Source: JBQLZO01 sp052168315 (lineage in GTDB: Bacteria; Planctomycetota; Phycisphaerae; Phycisphaerales; UBA1924). Taken from it: DNA of 64,000 nt. A program made the translations under genes and the position numbers. The DNA lies in assembly GCA_052168315.1 (NCBI GenBank), contig JBQLZO010000068.1:1-64000 (forward strand), written 5' to 3'. Shown one piece after another: positions 16,023-25,180 of this stretch. Under the pieces are notes generated by a model. The model was not told where the DNA came from. It made no database searches and saw nothing but the letters and a program-made list of their open reading frames with translations. The stretch's first letter is position 1; each line of letters starts with the position of its first letter.

Positions 16023-16568
16023 TCGTTGGGGTCGGTCAGTCGCCGCGATGGCGGCGCGATCGGTCTGTGTGGGCGATGGTGCGTCCGGAACGACCGGCAC
16101 GCGCTGGACCCCGGGCGGCGCTGACCCGCACGCTGCGCTCGGGGGATCGGGGTTCTGCGGTTTCGGAAGCGGCGTCCAGACCCCCTGGAGCGTCGTAGAG
16201 CGCTCCGAGAGGTGCGTGCTTCCGTGAGAAGTTTCGGGGGAAGTGTCGGATTCTTCGGAGGCCGAGCGTCATGAAGACGCCAGGCCAATGGAGCGGGCGC
16301 ACGGTCCTTGGGCGGCATGGAAGGGGTGGAAGGTCGCGCCGATGCGGTGGAATCGATGCATGGGAAGTCGGGCGGGACGCGTGGATCGCGGTCGAAGGGA
16401 CGGGGGCCCGGGGACCAACCCCGAACCTCCGGTTCGGTGAAAGGTAAACCACGCTCCGCCCCGTGGCAAACCGGAGATCGCGGTTTTGGCGGAATTGGAG
16501 CGCTCCGTCGGTCGTGGTGCGGGGGGGAACCTGAGGCGAGCCGGCCCTCGCCGGGGCGGGCGCTGGAT
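16023..16568. other. infC upstream region, no gene seen
   Basis: About 545 bp between infC and the DinB-like gene. Neither strand holds a credible ORF; translations are low-complexity. The infC leader and promoter should lie here on the minus strand, but I see no clear promoter or RNA element. Confidence 0.5.
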
Positions 16569-17123
16569 TCAGAGCCCGGCGGCGATGCGGTGCGCCTGCT
16601 GCTCGTGGATCCGCCCGTGGAAGGCGGGGAAGCAGGCCCAGGTGCTCGCGGGGAGCGGCCCGAACCAGGGGTGAGCGTGGGTGACGGTGGCGGCGGCGAT
16701 GCGATCGGTCTGGGCGAGGATGGGCTCGAGTGCTTTCTGGGCGGCGTCGAGGTCGGCGAGCGAGCTGTCCGGGGTGGCCTCGGGGTCGGGTTTGTAGTCG
16801 GCGATGACCACCTGACGGGTGTCGGGGGTGCCATCGATGAGCAGGGCGAGCGTGCCGGCGATGGAGCGGTTCACGCGGGCCAGATGATCGACGACCATGG
16901 CCAGCGAGTAGTTCGTCGAGCTGGTCTCGAGCCCGGGGAGGCGCTTGATCTGGACCCGTTCGGCGGCCCGGTCTCGGTGTCGATCGATCAGGGCAGCGAG
17001 CGTGCGGCGCTGCTCGGTCAGGATGGCGATGGTCTGCTCGGGCGGATGGCGGGCGCACCAGCGGGCGATGAGGAACTTGCCGACGAGTCGCTCGGCGGCG
17101 GGGATGCCGGAGGTGCGGGGCAT
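16569..17123 (-). CDS. DinB-like / DUF1569 protein
   Basis: A 184-aa soluble four-helix protein of the DinB superfamily. The closing segment HPWFGPLPASTW plus H-x-R-I-H and HEQQAHRIAA resembles DUF1569, where His residues bind a divalent metal. A first candidate His lies in VVDHLARVNRS. The family includes metal-dependent thiol transferases and many members of unknown function; no role can be assigned. It lies 46 bp downstream of the penicillin-acylase-like gene in the same direction, so they may be co-transcribed. Confidence 0.7.
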   Translation of the reverse strand: MPRTSGIPAAERLVGKFLIARWCARHPPEQTIAILTEQRRTLAALIDRHRDRAAERVQIKRLPGLETSSTNYSLAMVVDHLARVNRSIAGTLALLIDGTPDTRQVVIADYKPDPEATPDSSLADLDAAQKALEPILAQTDRIAAATVTHAHPWFGPLPASTWACFPAFHGRIHEQQAHRIAAGL

Positions 17124-17169
17124 GGGTGGTGGTCCTTCGGGTGGGCCCCGCCGGGCGAGCGTGTGTGGC

Positions 17170-19782
17170 TCAGTCCGGCTTGGGCGCGGGGGCGGGTGCG
17201 GGCGTCAGGGTGAGGGTGTGCCGGGTCGGGCCTGCTTCGAGCGGGGTCGGGTTGCCATCCAGCCAGTCGGCGTGCCCGGCGCGGTAGTAGGGCGAGAGGA
17301 AGTGCCCGGACTGCCCGGTGGGCATGTGCAGGATGGCGTGGTCTTCGCGGCCGGGCGCGACGACGAGCCTTTGGGAGGCGCCGAAGTCGTCGGTCTGGAC
17401 TCGGATGGTGTTCCAGTGACCGACGCGTGGCTCGGGCGCGTAGTTGAGCAGTTGGGCGAGGCGCGTGCGGATGGGCTGCGGGAGCCCGAATTGATCGATC
17501 GCGAGCATGAGGGGGTGGCTGATGCGGATGGACCGGGCCTCGCCCCACGGTGCGTCGGGACGGAGGCCATCGCGGGCGATGCCCTCGTGGGTGCGCTTTG
17601 CGACGGTGAGGAAGAGCGCGGTCCAGGTGTCATGGTCGGGGGGCAGGAAGTTCGGGGGCTGGGTTTCGATGAGCCTGCGGACGGGTTCTTCGATCAGCGG
17701 CCATCGGATGCGGGGGGCGGGTCGATTGTCTGTGGCGAAGTGGGCCGCGATGGGGTCGAGCAGGGCGGCCTGGAGGTTTCCGGCGAAGTCGGACAGGAAG
17801 ACGAGCCCGCGCGAGTCGGCATCGGCGTGCCCATCCCACGCGGTGAGCGCTTCGCGGATGGCGCGGAGCGTGGCATCGTTCGTGTCCTCGGCGATGTGGG
17901 CCAGGAGCAGGTCGCGGTAGAAGTCGTAGAACGAGGCGCGGGTGTCGAGCTGCACCGCGAGCATGTCGCGCTCGGTGGCGTTCTGGAGCGGGGCGAGGGC
18001 GCGCTCGATCTCGAGCTGTCGGATGCCGAGGGTGAAGGGCTCGCCCATGATGCGCGTGGCGGCGAGGTCGGATGTGACGCGGGCGTTGGCGGAAATGATG
18101 CGGCCGTTGCCCTGTCCGAGGATCGCGAATCGATCGGCTCGGTCGATGAGCCCGCCCCAGCGCCTGGTGCCATCGGCCCAAGAGGTGGGTGCTGTGCCGT
18201 CGAACCCGAGTCGCCGCGGGATGTACCCCGAGATGACGAGCGCGATGCGTCCATCACGGTCGGCGATGGCGACATTCTGCGGCGGGCCGTGCCAGCGGGC
18301 GAAGATCTCGGCGGCGTCGGCGGCCGAGCCCGCGTTGGCGATGTCGAGGATCGCGAGGTTGAGCCCGCCGGGCTCGGTGCAGGTCCACTTGGCGACGGCC
18401 GGTCGCCCGCCGATCGACGCGTTGACGGGCCCCCAGCGCGTGTTCTTCCACTCACGGACGACGGGATCGCCCCCGCGGACGCTGATCTCGGTCGTGATGG
18501 TGGTGAACGGTTCGGTGGAGGTGGGGAAGCGATCGGGCGTGCGGTACCGGTCGGGGTTGTCGGGGTCGGCTTCGATGAGGATGTGGTCGACGAAGTCGCC
18601 GTGGACATTGGTGAAGCCCCACGCGACGCGGGTGTTGGAGCCGACGACGAGCCCGGGGAGCCCCGGGAGCGTGAGCCCGACGAGCCGGTGGTTGGTCCAG
18701 TTGATGTCGGCGCGGTACCAGGTGTTCGGGACCATGAGTCCGAGGTGCATGTCGTTGGCGAGGATGGCGCCGGCGTGCTCGGTTCGTCCGCCGGCGAGGG
18801 CCCAGTTGTTGGAACCGATGGCGTCGGGCGGATCGACGAGCGGCGGGATGGGGAAGAACGGCGAAGCGGGGGGGGTGGATCGTGAGTGGTGCGGGCGCTC
18901 ATGGTGCGCGGTGAGCGGGGCGGGGTCGGGGTTGCCATGCGGGGGTGGGAGGGCAGCGCCGATGCGCGGGGCGCGGAGGTTGATGATGTCCGGGCCCGGG
19001 GGCGTTGCGGGCTGGAACGCCCATGTGCCGAAGTTCGGGACCTCGTTGACGGTGTCGAACCGCGAGAAGGGCTGGAAGAAGAAGTCGAGCAGCGGCTTGG
19101 GATAGGAGTCGAGCAGCACGGCATGGAGGCGTTCGCGCGAGGCGCCGCCATAGGCGAGGTACCGGCACATGTTCAGTGCGATGAGGAGCGAGTCCTTTGG
19201 TGTCCATGGCTCGGGCTCGACGGCGAGGAGCAGGTACTCGGGCGGTGGCGCTTCGAGGGATGCCATGCCGGCGTTGACGCCCTCGGCGTAGGCGGTGAGG
19301 ATCTCGCGGTGGCGCGGATCGATGTCGTTGAGAGCGCGCTGGGCGGCGTCTTCGAGGAAGAGGGAGCGCGCGGCGATGTCTTCGGGGAGTCCGGCGGGGC
19401 CGAGCCACTCGGCGAGGCGTCCGGCGGCGGAGCGCCGGTTGGCGTCCATCTGGAACAGTCGGTCCTGCGCGTGGGCGTATCCGAGGGCGCGGTAGGCGTC
19501 GAGTTCGGAGGCGGCGTTGATGGTGGCGATGCCGAGGGCGTCGCGCTCGATCGTGGCGGGCGCTGAGAGGGCCGGGAGGGGAGCCTGTCCATCGAGGGCG
19601 GGGAGCGAGGCGCGGAGCGAAGCCCATCCGCCGGCGAGCAGCGAGGCGATGCTCTGCGCGATGGCCGCGCCCACGGTCGCAGCGCCGAGGCGGCGCTGTC
19701 CGCGTCGGGCAGCGCGGGATGCGGGCGGGGTTGCGGCGGGGGTGGTCTGGGTGGGCGGTCCGCTCGTTCGGGAGTCGTGCAT
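17170..19782 (-). CDS. Penicillin acylase family N-terminal nucleophile hydrolase
   Basis: An Ntn-hydrolase that cleaves amide bonds of acylated substrates (beta-lactams, acyl-homoserine lactones or other N-acyl compounds). Precursors of this family self-cleave before a Ser, here Ser324 in AIGSNNWALAGG, giving an alpha chain (residues before 324) and a beta chain (324-870). GYAHAQDRLFQMD (101-113) is the alpha-chain signature and AWGFTNVHGDFVDH the oxyanion-side loop. The N-terminus has an Arg-rich stretch then a hydrophobic segment (about 33-55), a likely signal or anchor. The start at 19782 was chosen as the methionine before this segment. The gene diverges from the SpoIIE-type phosphatase gene (112 bp gap). 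Confidence 0.88.
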   Translation of the reverse strand: MHDSRTSGPPTQTTPAATPPASRAARRGQRRLGAATVGAAIAQSIASLLAGGWASLRASLPALDGQAPLPALSAPATIERDALGIATINAASELDAYRALGYAHAQDRLFQMDANRRSAAGRLAEWLGPAGLPEDIAARSLFLEDAAQRALNDIDPRHREILTAYAEGVNAGMASLEAPPPEYLLLAVEPEPWTPKDSLLIALNMCRYLAYGGASRERLHAVLLDSYPKPLLDFFFQPFSRFDTVNEVPNFGTWAFQPATPPGPDIINLRAPRIGAALPPPHGNPDPAPLTAHHERPHHSRSTPPASPFFPIPPLVDPPDAIGSNNWALAGGRTEHAGAILANDMHLGLMVPNTWYRADINWTNHRLVGLTLPGLPGLVVGSNTRVAWGFTNVHGDFVDHILIEADPDNPDRYRTPDRFPTSTEPFTTITTEISVRGGDPVVREWKNTRWGPVNASIGGRPAVAKWTCTEPGGLNLAILDIANAGSAADAAEIFARWHGPPQNVAIADRDGRIALVISGYIPRRLGFDGTAPTSWADGTRRWGGLIDRADRFAILGQGNGRIISANARVTSDLAATRIMGEPFTLGIRQLEIERALAPLQNATERDMLAVQLDTRASFYDFYRDLLLAHIAEDTNDATLRAIREALTAWDGHADADSRGLVFLSDFAGNLQAALLDPIAAHFATDNRPAPRIRWPLIEEPVRRLIETQPPNFLPPDHDTWTALFLTVAKRTHEGIARDGLRPDAPWGEARSIRISHPLMLAIDQFGLPQPIRTRLAQLLNYAPEPRVGHWNTIRVQTDDFGASQRLVVAPGREDHAILHMPTGQSGHFLSPYYRAGHADWLDGNPTPLEAGPTRHTLTLTPAPAPAPKPD

Positions 19783-19894
19783 GGCGTGTCCGAGAGGGCT
19801 GATGGATTCGGGTGGATGTGCGATGGTGGATGATTGGTCGGGGCGGAGCGTCCGTCGCGCAGGCGCTGGCCCGGGATGGCATGATGGTGGGACC

Positions 19895-21076
19895 ATGGCG
19901 AACACGAATCCAGCGGGGCAGAGCGGGCGTGGGGCGGGCGGTGGCGAGGAGGCCGCGTTCTCCGGGGAGATCCCGGCCAGCGCGGTGTTCATGTTCATCG
20001 GTGCGGTGTTCTTTACATTCGCGCCGCTGGGGCTGTTGCTGATCTCCGATCTGTCGCCGACGCGCGGGCTGGCGGGGATCCTGGTGATCCTTCTGCTGGG
20101 CGGGCTGGCGGCGGTGTCTTGGGTCGCGACTTTCTCAGTGAGCTGGAAGTTCGTGGGGCTGATCCTGCTGTTCTCTTCGGGCTTCTTCGTGGTGCACATG
20201 GACCCGGTGGCGGGCTGGCTGGGGCTGGGTGGGCAGGAGGGTGGGCGGGGCGCGGGCGGGCTGACGGTGATCGGAGTGGTGCTCTCGCTTTCGATTATCG
20301 CGGGGTACATCCTTTTCCTGATGCTGATCCTGACGCAGGGGCGTCGGATGGTGGCGATGGGCGAGGAGATGCGGCTGGCGCGGGAGATCCACGACACGCT
20401 CGTGCCGGCGGTGTCGAAGACGATCGGGCGGGTGCAGACGCACGGCATCTCGCTTCCCTCGGCGGCGATGGGCGGCGACCTGATCGATGTGATCGAGCAC
20501 CCGGGCGGCGTTGACTGCGTGCTGGCGGATGTCTCGGGGCATGGGGTGAAGGCGGGCATCGTGATGGGGATGGTCAAGTCGTCGCTGCGGACCTCGCTGC
20601 TGGGCGGGGAGCCGCTGCCGAAGGTGGTCGGCGATCTGAACCGTGTGCTGTGCGACACGCTGCGTTCCGGGATGTTCGTCACGCTCTCGCTGGTGCGCGT
20701 GCTTCCCGGCGGGGAGCGGGCGGAGGTGGTGCTGGCGGGGCACCATCCGCTGGTGCGGGTTTCGCGGATGGGGCTGCACGATGAGGTGCCCAACACGCAT
20801 ATCCCGCTCGGCGTGCTGGATTCTGAGCAGTTCACGCCCGAGACGATCGATCTGCGTCCGGGCGATGTGCTGGTGATGTACACCGATGGGTTGTGCGAGT
20901 CGATGAATGACCGGCGGGAGTTGCTGGGGCACGAGCCGTTGATTCAGCGTGCCAGCGCGCTGCGTGATCGCCCCTTGGGCGAGATCGCCGATGGGCTGAT
21001 CCAGGCCGGGGAGCGGTTCGGGGAGACGGATGACGATCGCTCCGTGCTGCTGCTGCGTGTGATGGGCGCGGAGTGA
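19895..21076 (+). CDS. Membrane-anchored SpoIIE-type PP2C phosphatase
   Basis: A serine/threonine phosphatase of the RsbU/SpoIIE class, probably acting on an anti-sigma-factor antagonist. Residues about 28-155 contain four hydrophobic segments. A short helical linker (MGEEMRLAREIHDTLVP) joins them to the catalytic domain (about 175-393), which has the metal-binding motifs GGDLIDVI and VLADVSGHGVKAG and ends YTDGLCESMN and DDRSVLLLRV. All metal-coordinating Asp residues appear present. The start at 19895 is followed by a Gly-rich cytoplasmic tail. It is monocistronic and ends at a bidirectional hairpin (21101). Confidence 0.88.
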   Translation: MANTNPAGQSGRGAGGGEEAAFSGEIPASAVFMFIGAVFFTFAPLGLLLISDLSPTRGLAGILVILLLGGLAAVSWVATFSVSWKFVGLILLFSSGFFVVHMDPVAGWLGLGGQEGGRGAGGLTVIGVVLSLSIIAGYILFLMLILTQGRRMVAMGEEMRLAREIHDTLVPAVSKTIGRVQTHGISLPSAAMGGDLIDVIEHPGGVDCVLADVSGHGVKAGIVMGMVKSSLRTSLLGGEPLPKVVGDLNRVLCDTLRSGMFVTLSLVRVLPGGERAEVVLAGHHPLVRVSRMGLHDEVPNTHIPLGVLDSEQFTPETIDLRPGDVLVMYTDGLCESMNDRRELLGHEPLIQRASALRDRPLGEIADGLIQAGERFGETDDDRSVLLLRVMGAE

Positions 21077-21100
21077 GGGGCGTGCGCACCAGAATGACAA

Positions 21101-21140
21101 CGACGCCGCGCTTTGCGGGCGCGGCGTCGCGGTTTGTTGT
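21101..21140. terminator. Bidirectional terminator
   Basis: An 11-bp perfect stem (left arm CGACGCCGCGC, 21101-21111; right arm 21119-21129) followed on the plus strand by CGGTTTGTTGTGG. On the minus strand it is followed by TTGTCATTC. It lies between the convergent SpoIIE-type gene and the sugar dehydrogenase gene. Confidence 0.75.
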
Positions 21141-21184
21141 GGTGCGTGATCGCCGGGTCGACCCGGCGGATTGTTCTGCGGCGA

Positions 21185-22711
21185 TCAGCAGCTGGAGCCG
21201 AAGGCGCTGAGCAGGATGCCCAGGTCGTCCGAGTCGGTGTCGCCGTCGTCGTCGAGGTCGCCCTCCGGGCCGGTGCCGAAGGCGCTGAGGAGCACGCCGA
21301 GGTCGTCCGAGTCGACGATGAGGTTGCCGTCGAGGTCGCCGGGGCAGGGGATCTCCTCGCAGGAGTCGGGGATGCCGTTGCCGTTGGAGTCGGCGACATC
21401 GCCGGCAAGGATGGCGCAGGCGTCGGGCACGCCGTCCTCATCGCAGTCCTCGATCTCGTACCCGGCGGCGGGGACGATCTTCCAGACCTGTCCGGAGCCG
21501 AGGAAGGCCATGTAGAGCTCGCCGAACGCATCCTCGCCGAAGCTCACGAGGTTGAACAGGGGCATGGAGAGCTGGGCCTTGCGCGACACGAGGTTGTTCA
21601 GGTCGTTGCCGGTGACATCGACATCTGCGGTCCAGACATCGCCGGAGCAGTAGTCGCCGAAGAAGTAGGTGCCGACGAGTTCGGGGATGGCGCACCCGCG
21701 GTAGACATATCCGCCGACGACGGAGCAGGTTCCGCCGGCGCCGGTGGTGTAGGCGTGCACGGGGAGTGTGAGCCCGGGTGAATTGCAGGTGCACCCGGAG
21801 AGCCCGGTGCAGTTGAATCCCTCCATGCAGCGCCAGCCGTAGTTCTTGCCGCCCCCGTATCCCGGGTCGCCGGGGCCCGCGCCGGTGGGGTTGGAGACCT
21901 GGACGGAGACCTCTTCGCGGGCGTTCTGCCCGACATCACCGATGAGCAGGTCGCCGGTCTCGCGGTCGAACGAGGAGCGCCAGGGGTTCCGGAGCCCGTA
22001 GTGCCAGATGAGTGCATCGCCGCTGGTGAGGTTGAACGGGTTTCCGGGCGCGGGGATGGGGTTGCCCGCCGAGGAGGCGTCGACATCGATGCGGAGCATC
22101 TTGCCGAGCCTGCTGAAGCGGTTCTGGGCGTTGCCCTGCGGGTCGTTGCCGGAGCCGCCATCGCCGGAGGCGATGTAGAGGTAGTTGCCATCATCGTTGG
22201 GCGAGAAGCCGATCCAGCCGCCGTTGTGGTTTGAGAACGGCTGCGAGACCTGGAGGTAGTTGACCTCGGAGTTGGTCAGCGCGAGGTTGGGGTTGTTGGG
22301 GTTGACTGAGAAGCGGGAGATCTTGGTGGCGCCGGTGGGTGAGACGGCGGTGTAGTTGACATAGAAGTAGCCGTTGTTGGCGTAGTCGGGGTGGAAGGCG
22401 AGCCCGAGCAGGCCCTGCTCGTTCCCGGTGTCGCGGACGATGTTCTGGATATCGAGGAAGATGGAGAGGGTGTTGGTGTTCAGGTCGAACACGCGGATGC
22501 GTCCGGGCTGCTCGACGATGAAGATGCGGTCGAAATCGCCCGGGGCGTGGGTGACGAACAGCGGGCGGGTCATGCCGCCGGCGACGAGTTCGCGGTTGAG
22601 GGTCACGGGCCCACCCGCGGCGGCGTGGGGCGCGAGCGTGGCGCCGACGGCGACCGCTGCGGCGGCCGACGCCCGGGCGATCCGAGCGAGCGTTCTGGTC
22701 ATTGTCGTCAT
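21185..22711 (-). CDS. Secreted PQQ-type glucose/sorbosone dehydrogenase with dockerin-like tail
   Basis: A secreted beta-propeller of the glucose/sorbosone dehydrogenase family (about residues 35-435). Family signs are RIFIVEQPGRIRV, EQGLLGLAFHPDY, SGDGGSGNDPQGNAQN and the late GYVYRGCAIPELVGTYFFGDY. In characterised relatives PQQ is the cofactor, and a sugar or polysaccharide is oxidised. A signal peptide covers about residues 1-32. The C-terminus (about 455-508) has two dockerin-like, Asp-rich repeats: GDLDGNLIVDSDDLGVLL and GDLDDDGDTDSDDLGILL. These end in AFGSSC and probably bind calcium. The start at 22711 has AGAGAGG about 12 nt upstream. A similar gene lies upstream at 23079. Confidence 0.85.
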   Translation of the reverse strand: MTTMTRTLARIARASAAAAVAVGATLAPHAAAGGPVTLNRELVAGGMTRPLFVTHAPGDFDRIFIVEQPGRIRVFDLNTNTLSIFLDIQNIVRDTGNEQGLLGLAFHPDYANNGYFYVNYTAVSPTGATKISRFSVNPNNPNLALTNSEVNYLQVSQPFSNHNGGWIGFSPNDDGNYLYIASGDGGSGNDPQGNAQNRFSRLGKMLRIDVDASSAGNPIPAPGNPFNLTSGDALIWHYGLRNPWRSSFDRETGDLLIGDVGQNAREEVSVQVSNPTGAGPGDPGYGGGKNYGWRCMEGFNCTGLSGCTCNSPGLTLPVHAYTTGAGGTCSVVGGYVYRGCAIPELVGTYFFGDYCSGDVWTADVDVTGNDLNNLVSRKAQLSMPLFNLVSFGEDAFGELYMAFLGSGQVWKIVPAAGYEIEDCDEDGVPDACAILAGDVADSNGNGIPDSCEEIPCPGDLDGNLIVDSDDLGVLLSAFGTGPEGDLDDDGDTDSDDLGILLSAFGSSC

Positions 22712-23024
22712 TGGAGTCGATCCTCTCTCTCTTGCGGAAGGTCCTGCTGATTGATCATCGGAACCGGTGCGGCGCGGGCGACGCTCCGGCGTGGATGCCG
22801 GTCTGTGTGCACGCCCGGGCATACGGATGCTTCGGGCGCGGGTTGGTGCGGGCAACGCCGGACGCCCACCCCAAAATCCGGCGGATCGTGTTTCCGCTGG
22901 ATCGTGGGGGGTTGCCCGTGCCCCCCGTTCCGTCCGGTGCGTTCGCGCGGCGCGAGCGGCAGGCCGAGCGGGGCGAGGCGACGGCACGATCCTCGGCCAA
23001 CGGCGGAGCGTTCTTGGACGAAAG

Positions 23025-23055
23025 ACGCGATCCGGGGAGTGACCCCGGATCGCGT
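23025..23055 (-). terminator. Intrinsic terminator after the 23079-24506 gene
   Basis: A 13-bp perfect stem (left arm ACGCGATCCGGGG, 23025-23037; right arm 23043-23055) with a 5-nt loop. On the minus strand it is followed by CTTTCGTCC. It lies 23 nt after the dockerin-tailed gene's stop. Confidence 0.8.
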
Positions 23056-23078
23056 GTGGTCATCGGTCGCGGAGGTGA

Positions 23079-24506
23079 TCAGCAGTTCGTTGCGAACAGG
23101 CCGAGCAGGATGCCGAGGTCATCGGAATCGGTGTCGCCGTCGTCGTCGAGGTCGCCGGCGTCGGTGGAGCCGAAGGCGCCGAGGAGGATGCCCAGGTCCT
23201 TGGAGTCAACGGAGAGGTCGCCGTTGAGGTCGCCGGTGCAGGGGACCTCGATGGGGCCCGGGCCCTGGATCGGGCCGGGGATGACATCGGGGCGGCCCTT
23301 GTCGGCGACGGCGCGGAAGAGCCCGACATCGGCGGTGGCGTCGACGGGCGCCGAGTTGGCGGTGAACCAGAAGTTGTACATGGTGCCCCAGCGGAGCGGG
23401 TTGGCATCGGTCGACCAGGTGATCGAGTCGGCGCCCTCCGTGACGGTCCACGGGTTGTTGTTGATGGCGATGCCGCCCTGGCTGGGGCGGGCGTTGTACG
23501 GCTCGTCGTGGTGTGCGACGGCGTAGAAGCCGATGTCGGTGACTTCCACGCCCGCGGGCACGGGGACGGTGAACGAGCCGAACTGGCGGTCGTTGTCGAT
23601 GTTGAGGATGGCGTACTCGTAGCGGTACTGGCCCTTGCCCTCATCGATGACATTGGTCATGAGCATGCCGCGGCCGTCGGGCGACTCGAACTCGACGACG
23701 GGGAGTTCCTCGGCGATGATCTCGCGCTGGGTGACATCCCAGGCGAGTGGCGCGAAGCCGATGTTGGGGAAGTTGTACGCGGAGGGCTGCGAGAACGAGT
23801 AGTTGCCCTGCGCGGAGCGGATGGGGGTGCAGAACTGGTACGCGACCGAGTTCATGACATCGACATCGTCGAAGTGGACATAGTACCCCTCGTAGAGGTA
23901 CTCAGAGCCCGGGTGATTGGCGGGGTTGAGCTCGGAGTCCTTGACCTGGAGGCGTCGGCGGATGGGCGTGTTGGAGGGGCCGCCCTGCTGGAACATGGAG
24001 CCGTTGTACTGCCAGGTTCCGTCCCAGGGGTTGACCTCGAAGCGCGGGCCGAGCCCGCTCTGCGAGGCGTTGAGGCTGGAGCCGTAGGTGTCGGTGCAGT
24101 TGATGCCGAGCCAGTCGCCGCCGGAGTGCCCGGGCTCGAAGGTGCACGAACCGCCGCACTGGGTGTTGGAGAGGGCGAAGAAGCCGTGCTTGATCCAGGA
24201 CTGGCCGAGCTGGATCATCCGCCCGTTGGGATCGATCCGGTACATGTTCATGACGATGTGCGGGTGCTGCCAGTTGGGCGACTGGAACCAGGCGAAGTCC
24301 TGGTCGCCGACATTCCACGAGGTGGTGGCGAGGGCGAGCCCGCGGATGTCACCCGAGGATCCGTACTGCTGGAGCCCGTAGAGCTGGCAGAGTGTGACAT
24401 CCGGGCCGCCGGGACCGGAGCCGGTGCCCGCGTTGGCGGCGGTGATGAGCGTGAGCGCGGTGATGCTCGCGGCAATGGCGGTGGTGCGTGTTTTCGGATT
24501 GGACAT
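23079..24506 (-). CDS. Secreted protein of unknown function with dockerin-like tail
   Basis: A 475-aa secreted protein with a signal peptide (about 1-27, ITALTLITAANAG) and a C-terminal pair of dockerin-like Asp-rich repeats (GDLNGDLSVDSKDLGILL and GDLDDDGDTDSDDLGILL). The middle, about 30-410, is not a family I recognise. It is rich in Trp, Tyr, Asn and Gly, with several Cys (TQCGGSCTF, GINCTDTYG) suggesting disulfides and an extracellular beta-rich fold. AAGGAG lies 10-12 nt before the ATG. The same tail occurs in the next gene, so both products probably share an export or cell-surface attachment route. Confidence 0.75.
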   Translation of the reverse strand: MSNPKTRTTAIAASITALTLITAANAGTGSGPGGPDVTLCQLYGLQQYGSSGDIRGLALATTSWNVGDQDFAWFQSPNWQHPHIVMNMYRIDPNGRMIQLGQSWIKHGFFALSNTQCGGSCTFEPGHSGGDWLGINCTDTYGSSLNASQSGLGPRFEVNPWDGTWQYNGSMFQQGGPSNTPIRRRLQVKDSELNPANHPGSEYLYEGYYVHFDDVDVMNSVAYQFCTPIRSAQGNYSFSQPSAYNFPNIGFAPLAWDVTQREIIAEELPVVEFESPDGRGMLMTNVIDEGKGQYRYEYAILNIDNDRQFGSFTVPVPAGVEVTDIGFYAVAHHDEPYNARPSQGGIAINNNPWTVTEGADSITWSTDANPLRWGTMYNFWFTANSAPVDATADVGLFRAVADKGRPDVIPGPIQGPGPIEVPCTGDLNGDLSVDSKDLGILLGAFGSTDAGDLDDDGDTDSDDLGILLGLFATNC

Positions 24507-25180
24507 CGCTTCGTGTCTCCTTCGTCTTCGGCTCTGCGCCCTGGATGGGCCGCCTGTATCGGTGCGGGGCGCCACTGCTGCGCCGGTGGGTGGCTCGCCA
24601 TGCTCGTGCAGGGCGATCGGGGCGGTCTGATGAGCGAGCCCGGGAGTTGGCGGGGCAGCGACCTCGCACGCGCGCGAGTGAGCTGCACGAGCATGCGCGG
24701 GATCGGTGCTGTTCTCCGGACGCGACACGAGGCCGCCCTGACTCTTCAAGATACGGGCACCCGGGTGTCCGGCCAATGGAAACGACTCATCAGAGGGACA
24801 GTCCTGAGAACGAGGGTCCGGTCAGACCACGCGTGCGGCGCGCGCGGGCGCCCGATGGGGAGATCGCCCAGTGACGACCGAGAATCAGCGTTGAAGCACG
24901 ATGAGGCGGGTTTTTTTCGCCCGTTGGAACCGAGCGGAGATTCGGATGGTCCAAGCGGCGCGCCCGACGGCGCGGTGCGGCCCGGGGGAGGCCCGAGTCG
25001 GCCCCGAAATTGGGATGGGAACGGGGCGTCCGCCCGGGGTCACGAAGGTCCGTTGCGCGTCCGATGCCGGGGCACCTACGGTTGCATCGCCGGGCACGCC
25101 CCGCCCTCGTGGGGCGGTGAAGGGGCGTCGGTGGATGGGGCCGGGCGTGGTCCGCTCGAAGCGGCGATGCGGAAGGGGCG
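24507..25180. other. Intergenic region, no gene seen
   Basis: About 670 bp between the divergent secreted-protein and polyferredoxin genes. It should hold both promoters. I see no gene on either strand; the open frames are low-complexity. GGCGGGTTTTTTTCGCCC near 24905 is T-rich but not a convincing terminator. Confidence 0.5.

Noticed and set aside
24895..24925. T7 run near 24910 as a terminator
   Set aside because: The T run lies inside the proposed loop, not after a stem, and no gene ends there on either strand.
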